DNA of 64,000 bases, taken from NCBI RefSeq assembly GCF_001830325.1, contig NZ_MHZG01000001.1:124001-188000 (forward strand), given 5' to 3'. The stretch is from Polynucleobacter sp. GWA2_45_21 (GTDB taxonomy: Bacteria > Pseudomonadota > Gammaproteobacteria > Burkholderiales > Burkholderiaceae). Under the pieces are notes generated by a model. That model ran no database searches, was not told the DNA's origin, and saw only the letters and a list, made by a program, of their open reading frames with translations. A program made the translations under genes and the position numbers. Positions 62,961-64,000 of the stretch are shown piece by piece (the stretch's first letter is position 1; each line of letters begins with the position of its first letter).

Positions 62961-64000
62961 TTACCGAATTTCAGGTAAGTCCGCTATTCTAGCAAAAAAA
63001 TCCTGCCAAGTCAGGGGTTTACCAGCTTTATTCGCCTGGTTTGCCGCATTTAAAGCCAATTGGAGAGCAATTCTGGCTCTTGGAGCGGTGAATGATCCAG
63101 AGGCTCTGCATCCCGGGGGATCCAGTTCAGGAATATGAGGCAAAGTAGATCCAGCGCCAGTTCTGGTTGTCCTGACCAGAGCAATACCTTGAGCCATTGC
63201 CTGATCTAGGGGCTGCACCCATGCATCATGAAAGCCGCCATGCCCTGAACCGGCAAGCACAAAGCCCTGAACATCACTATCCAGCCACTGCATGATGGTT
63301 TCAGGACGCGCACCTGCATGACTAGTCAAAATCTCAACCCAAGGCCACTCACCCACCTCAGGAATAGGCAAATCTTCATTCCAAGCTGCCTGTACGGCCT
63401 TCACCCCAGATAACCAAGATGGATTAATCAGGCCTACTGAGCTTGATGGGGCATTTTGCAAGGGAGCGTTCAGAGCCGTAGCGTGGCGCTTAGCCAAATC
63501 CATTGCCATGCATCCGCGCCCATCCATCACCGCATAGACGCCACCAGGACAGTTATCTATGGAAGTCGACGCCCAGCGCAAGGCATCCAGAAGATTAGAC
63601 GGGCCATCAGCCCCAGGCGCATTACTTGGCAACATTGCCCCTGTCAAAATGACCCGCTTGCCCTGTGTCTGAGCCAGCTTTCCGCAAGTTGCCTGCAAAA
63701 ATAAACCGGTCTCTTCAATCGTATCCGTGCCGTGGGTAATCACAATCCCCCTTACAGCGGTATCCAATAGCGCCTCTCTCACTGCAAATCCCAATGTACT
63801 GAGATTGGCATCAGTCAAATTGCGACTATTCACGTTTGCTACCTGCCGGGTCACCAGCTTGACCCCCTCAGGCACAACTGATTGAACATGCGCCACCAAT
63901 ACGTCAACCCCTACTTGACCAGCCTGGTATTGGAGAGGGTTTTCATCGGGGTTAGGCGCCAGGCCTGCAATCGTGCCGCCCATGCCCAAAACTAAAAGAT
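62961..64000 (-). CDS. L-asparaginase (N-terminus beyond right edge)
   Basis: An asparaginase that hydrolyses asparagine to aspartate and ammonia. About 346 residues are visible; the frame continues past the window with LLVLGMGGTIAG, the first catalytic Thr motif. The second motif ITHGTDTIEETGLFLQ holds the Thr-Asp pair, and LTGAMLPSNAPGADG is family-typical. There is no visible sign of a signal peptide, but the very start is missing, so cytoplasmic or periplasmic type is open. Confidence 0.9.
   Translation of the reverse strand, partial: LLVLGMGGTIAGLAPNPDENPLQYQAGQVGVDVLVAHVQSVVPEGVKLVTRQVANVNSRNLTDANLSTLGFAVREALLDTAVRGIVITHGTDTIEETGLFLQATCGKLAQTQGKRVILTGAMLPSNAPGADGPSNLLDALRWASTSIDNCPGGVYAVMDGRGCMAMDLAKRHATALNAPLQNAPSSSVGLINPSWLSGVKAVQAAWNEDLPIPEVGEWPWVEILTSHAGARPETIMQWLDSDVQGFVLAGSGHGGFHDAWVQPLDQAMAQGIALVRTTRTGAGSTLPHIPELDPPGCRASGSFTAPRARIALQLALNAANQANKAGKPLTWQDFFARIADLPEIR

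Noticed and set aside
1..64000. Search for tRNA, rRNA, insertion sequences, prophage genes, attachment repeats and CRISPR arrays
   Set aside because: None seen by eye on either strand; a scan with tRNAscan-SE, ISfinder and a CRISPR finder would be needed to exclude faint cases.

Overview
The window is a gene-dense stretch (about 45% GC) from the chromosome of a betaproteobacterium of the order Burkholderiales, most like Polynucleobacter. Support: the betaproteobacterial ribosomal block rpsF-priB-rpsR-rplI-dnaB, an ISC operon led by iscR, an intracellular PHB depolymerase, a Bug-type binding protein and single compact operons with many ATGA overlaps. The genus is an inference from gene content and style; no rRNA gene is present to test it. 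I see no tRNA, rRNA, insertion sequence, prophage or CRISPR array. Once two small genes are added, no stretch longer than about 300 bases is without a gene.

Left part (1-9.4 kb) is a C3/C2 organosulfonate catabolism island: xsc (sulfoacetaldehyde acetyltransferase, cut by the left edge), a CobS/CobT-like AAA+/VWA pair, and a comC-suyA-suyB-gntR operon that would turn sulfopyruvate or (R)-sulfolactate into pyruvate and sulfite. A Bug binding protein and a TauE/SafE permease follow. The two divergent control regions share two 10-base motifs. From 9.4 to 14 kb lies a tight operon for a second succinate-dehydrogenase/fumarate-reductase-like complex interleaved with a two-subunit class I fumarase. 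Its flavoprotein lacks the His that normally carries covalent FAD. A divergent LysR regulator follows.

Middle part: a DUF3300 envelope protein and a Rap1a/Tai-like secreted protein; the complete isc operon (iscR-S-U-A-hscB-hscA-fdx) with an IscR type 1 site; uvrB; an aromatic aminotransferase; phaZ; rnfB-nth-DUF1841; isocitrate lyase; clpB with a clear heat-shock promoter; several small regulators; an AlkB-like protein; and a moaE-moaD-moeA-thrC-hom-aminotransferase run. A second theme is lipid A modification: arnT, arnB, arnC, a split arnA (two genes) and arnD form one operon at 45.7-52.5 kb.

Right part: bcp, then a 150-base non-coding segment that can fold into an H-type pseudoknot followed by an intrinsic terminator just ahead of phoH; an NlpC/P60 lipoprotein whose first codons contain the phoH terminator; an autotransporter-like protein; mscS; psiF; and dnaB carrying a 352-residue intein at the Walker A lysine. 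That intein starts with Ala and has the Trp-Cys-Thr residues of class 3 inteins plus an intact LAGLIDADG domain. A type-I/II-like asparaginase is cut by the right edge.
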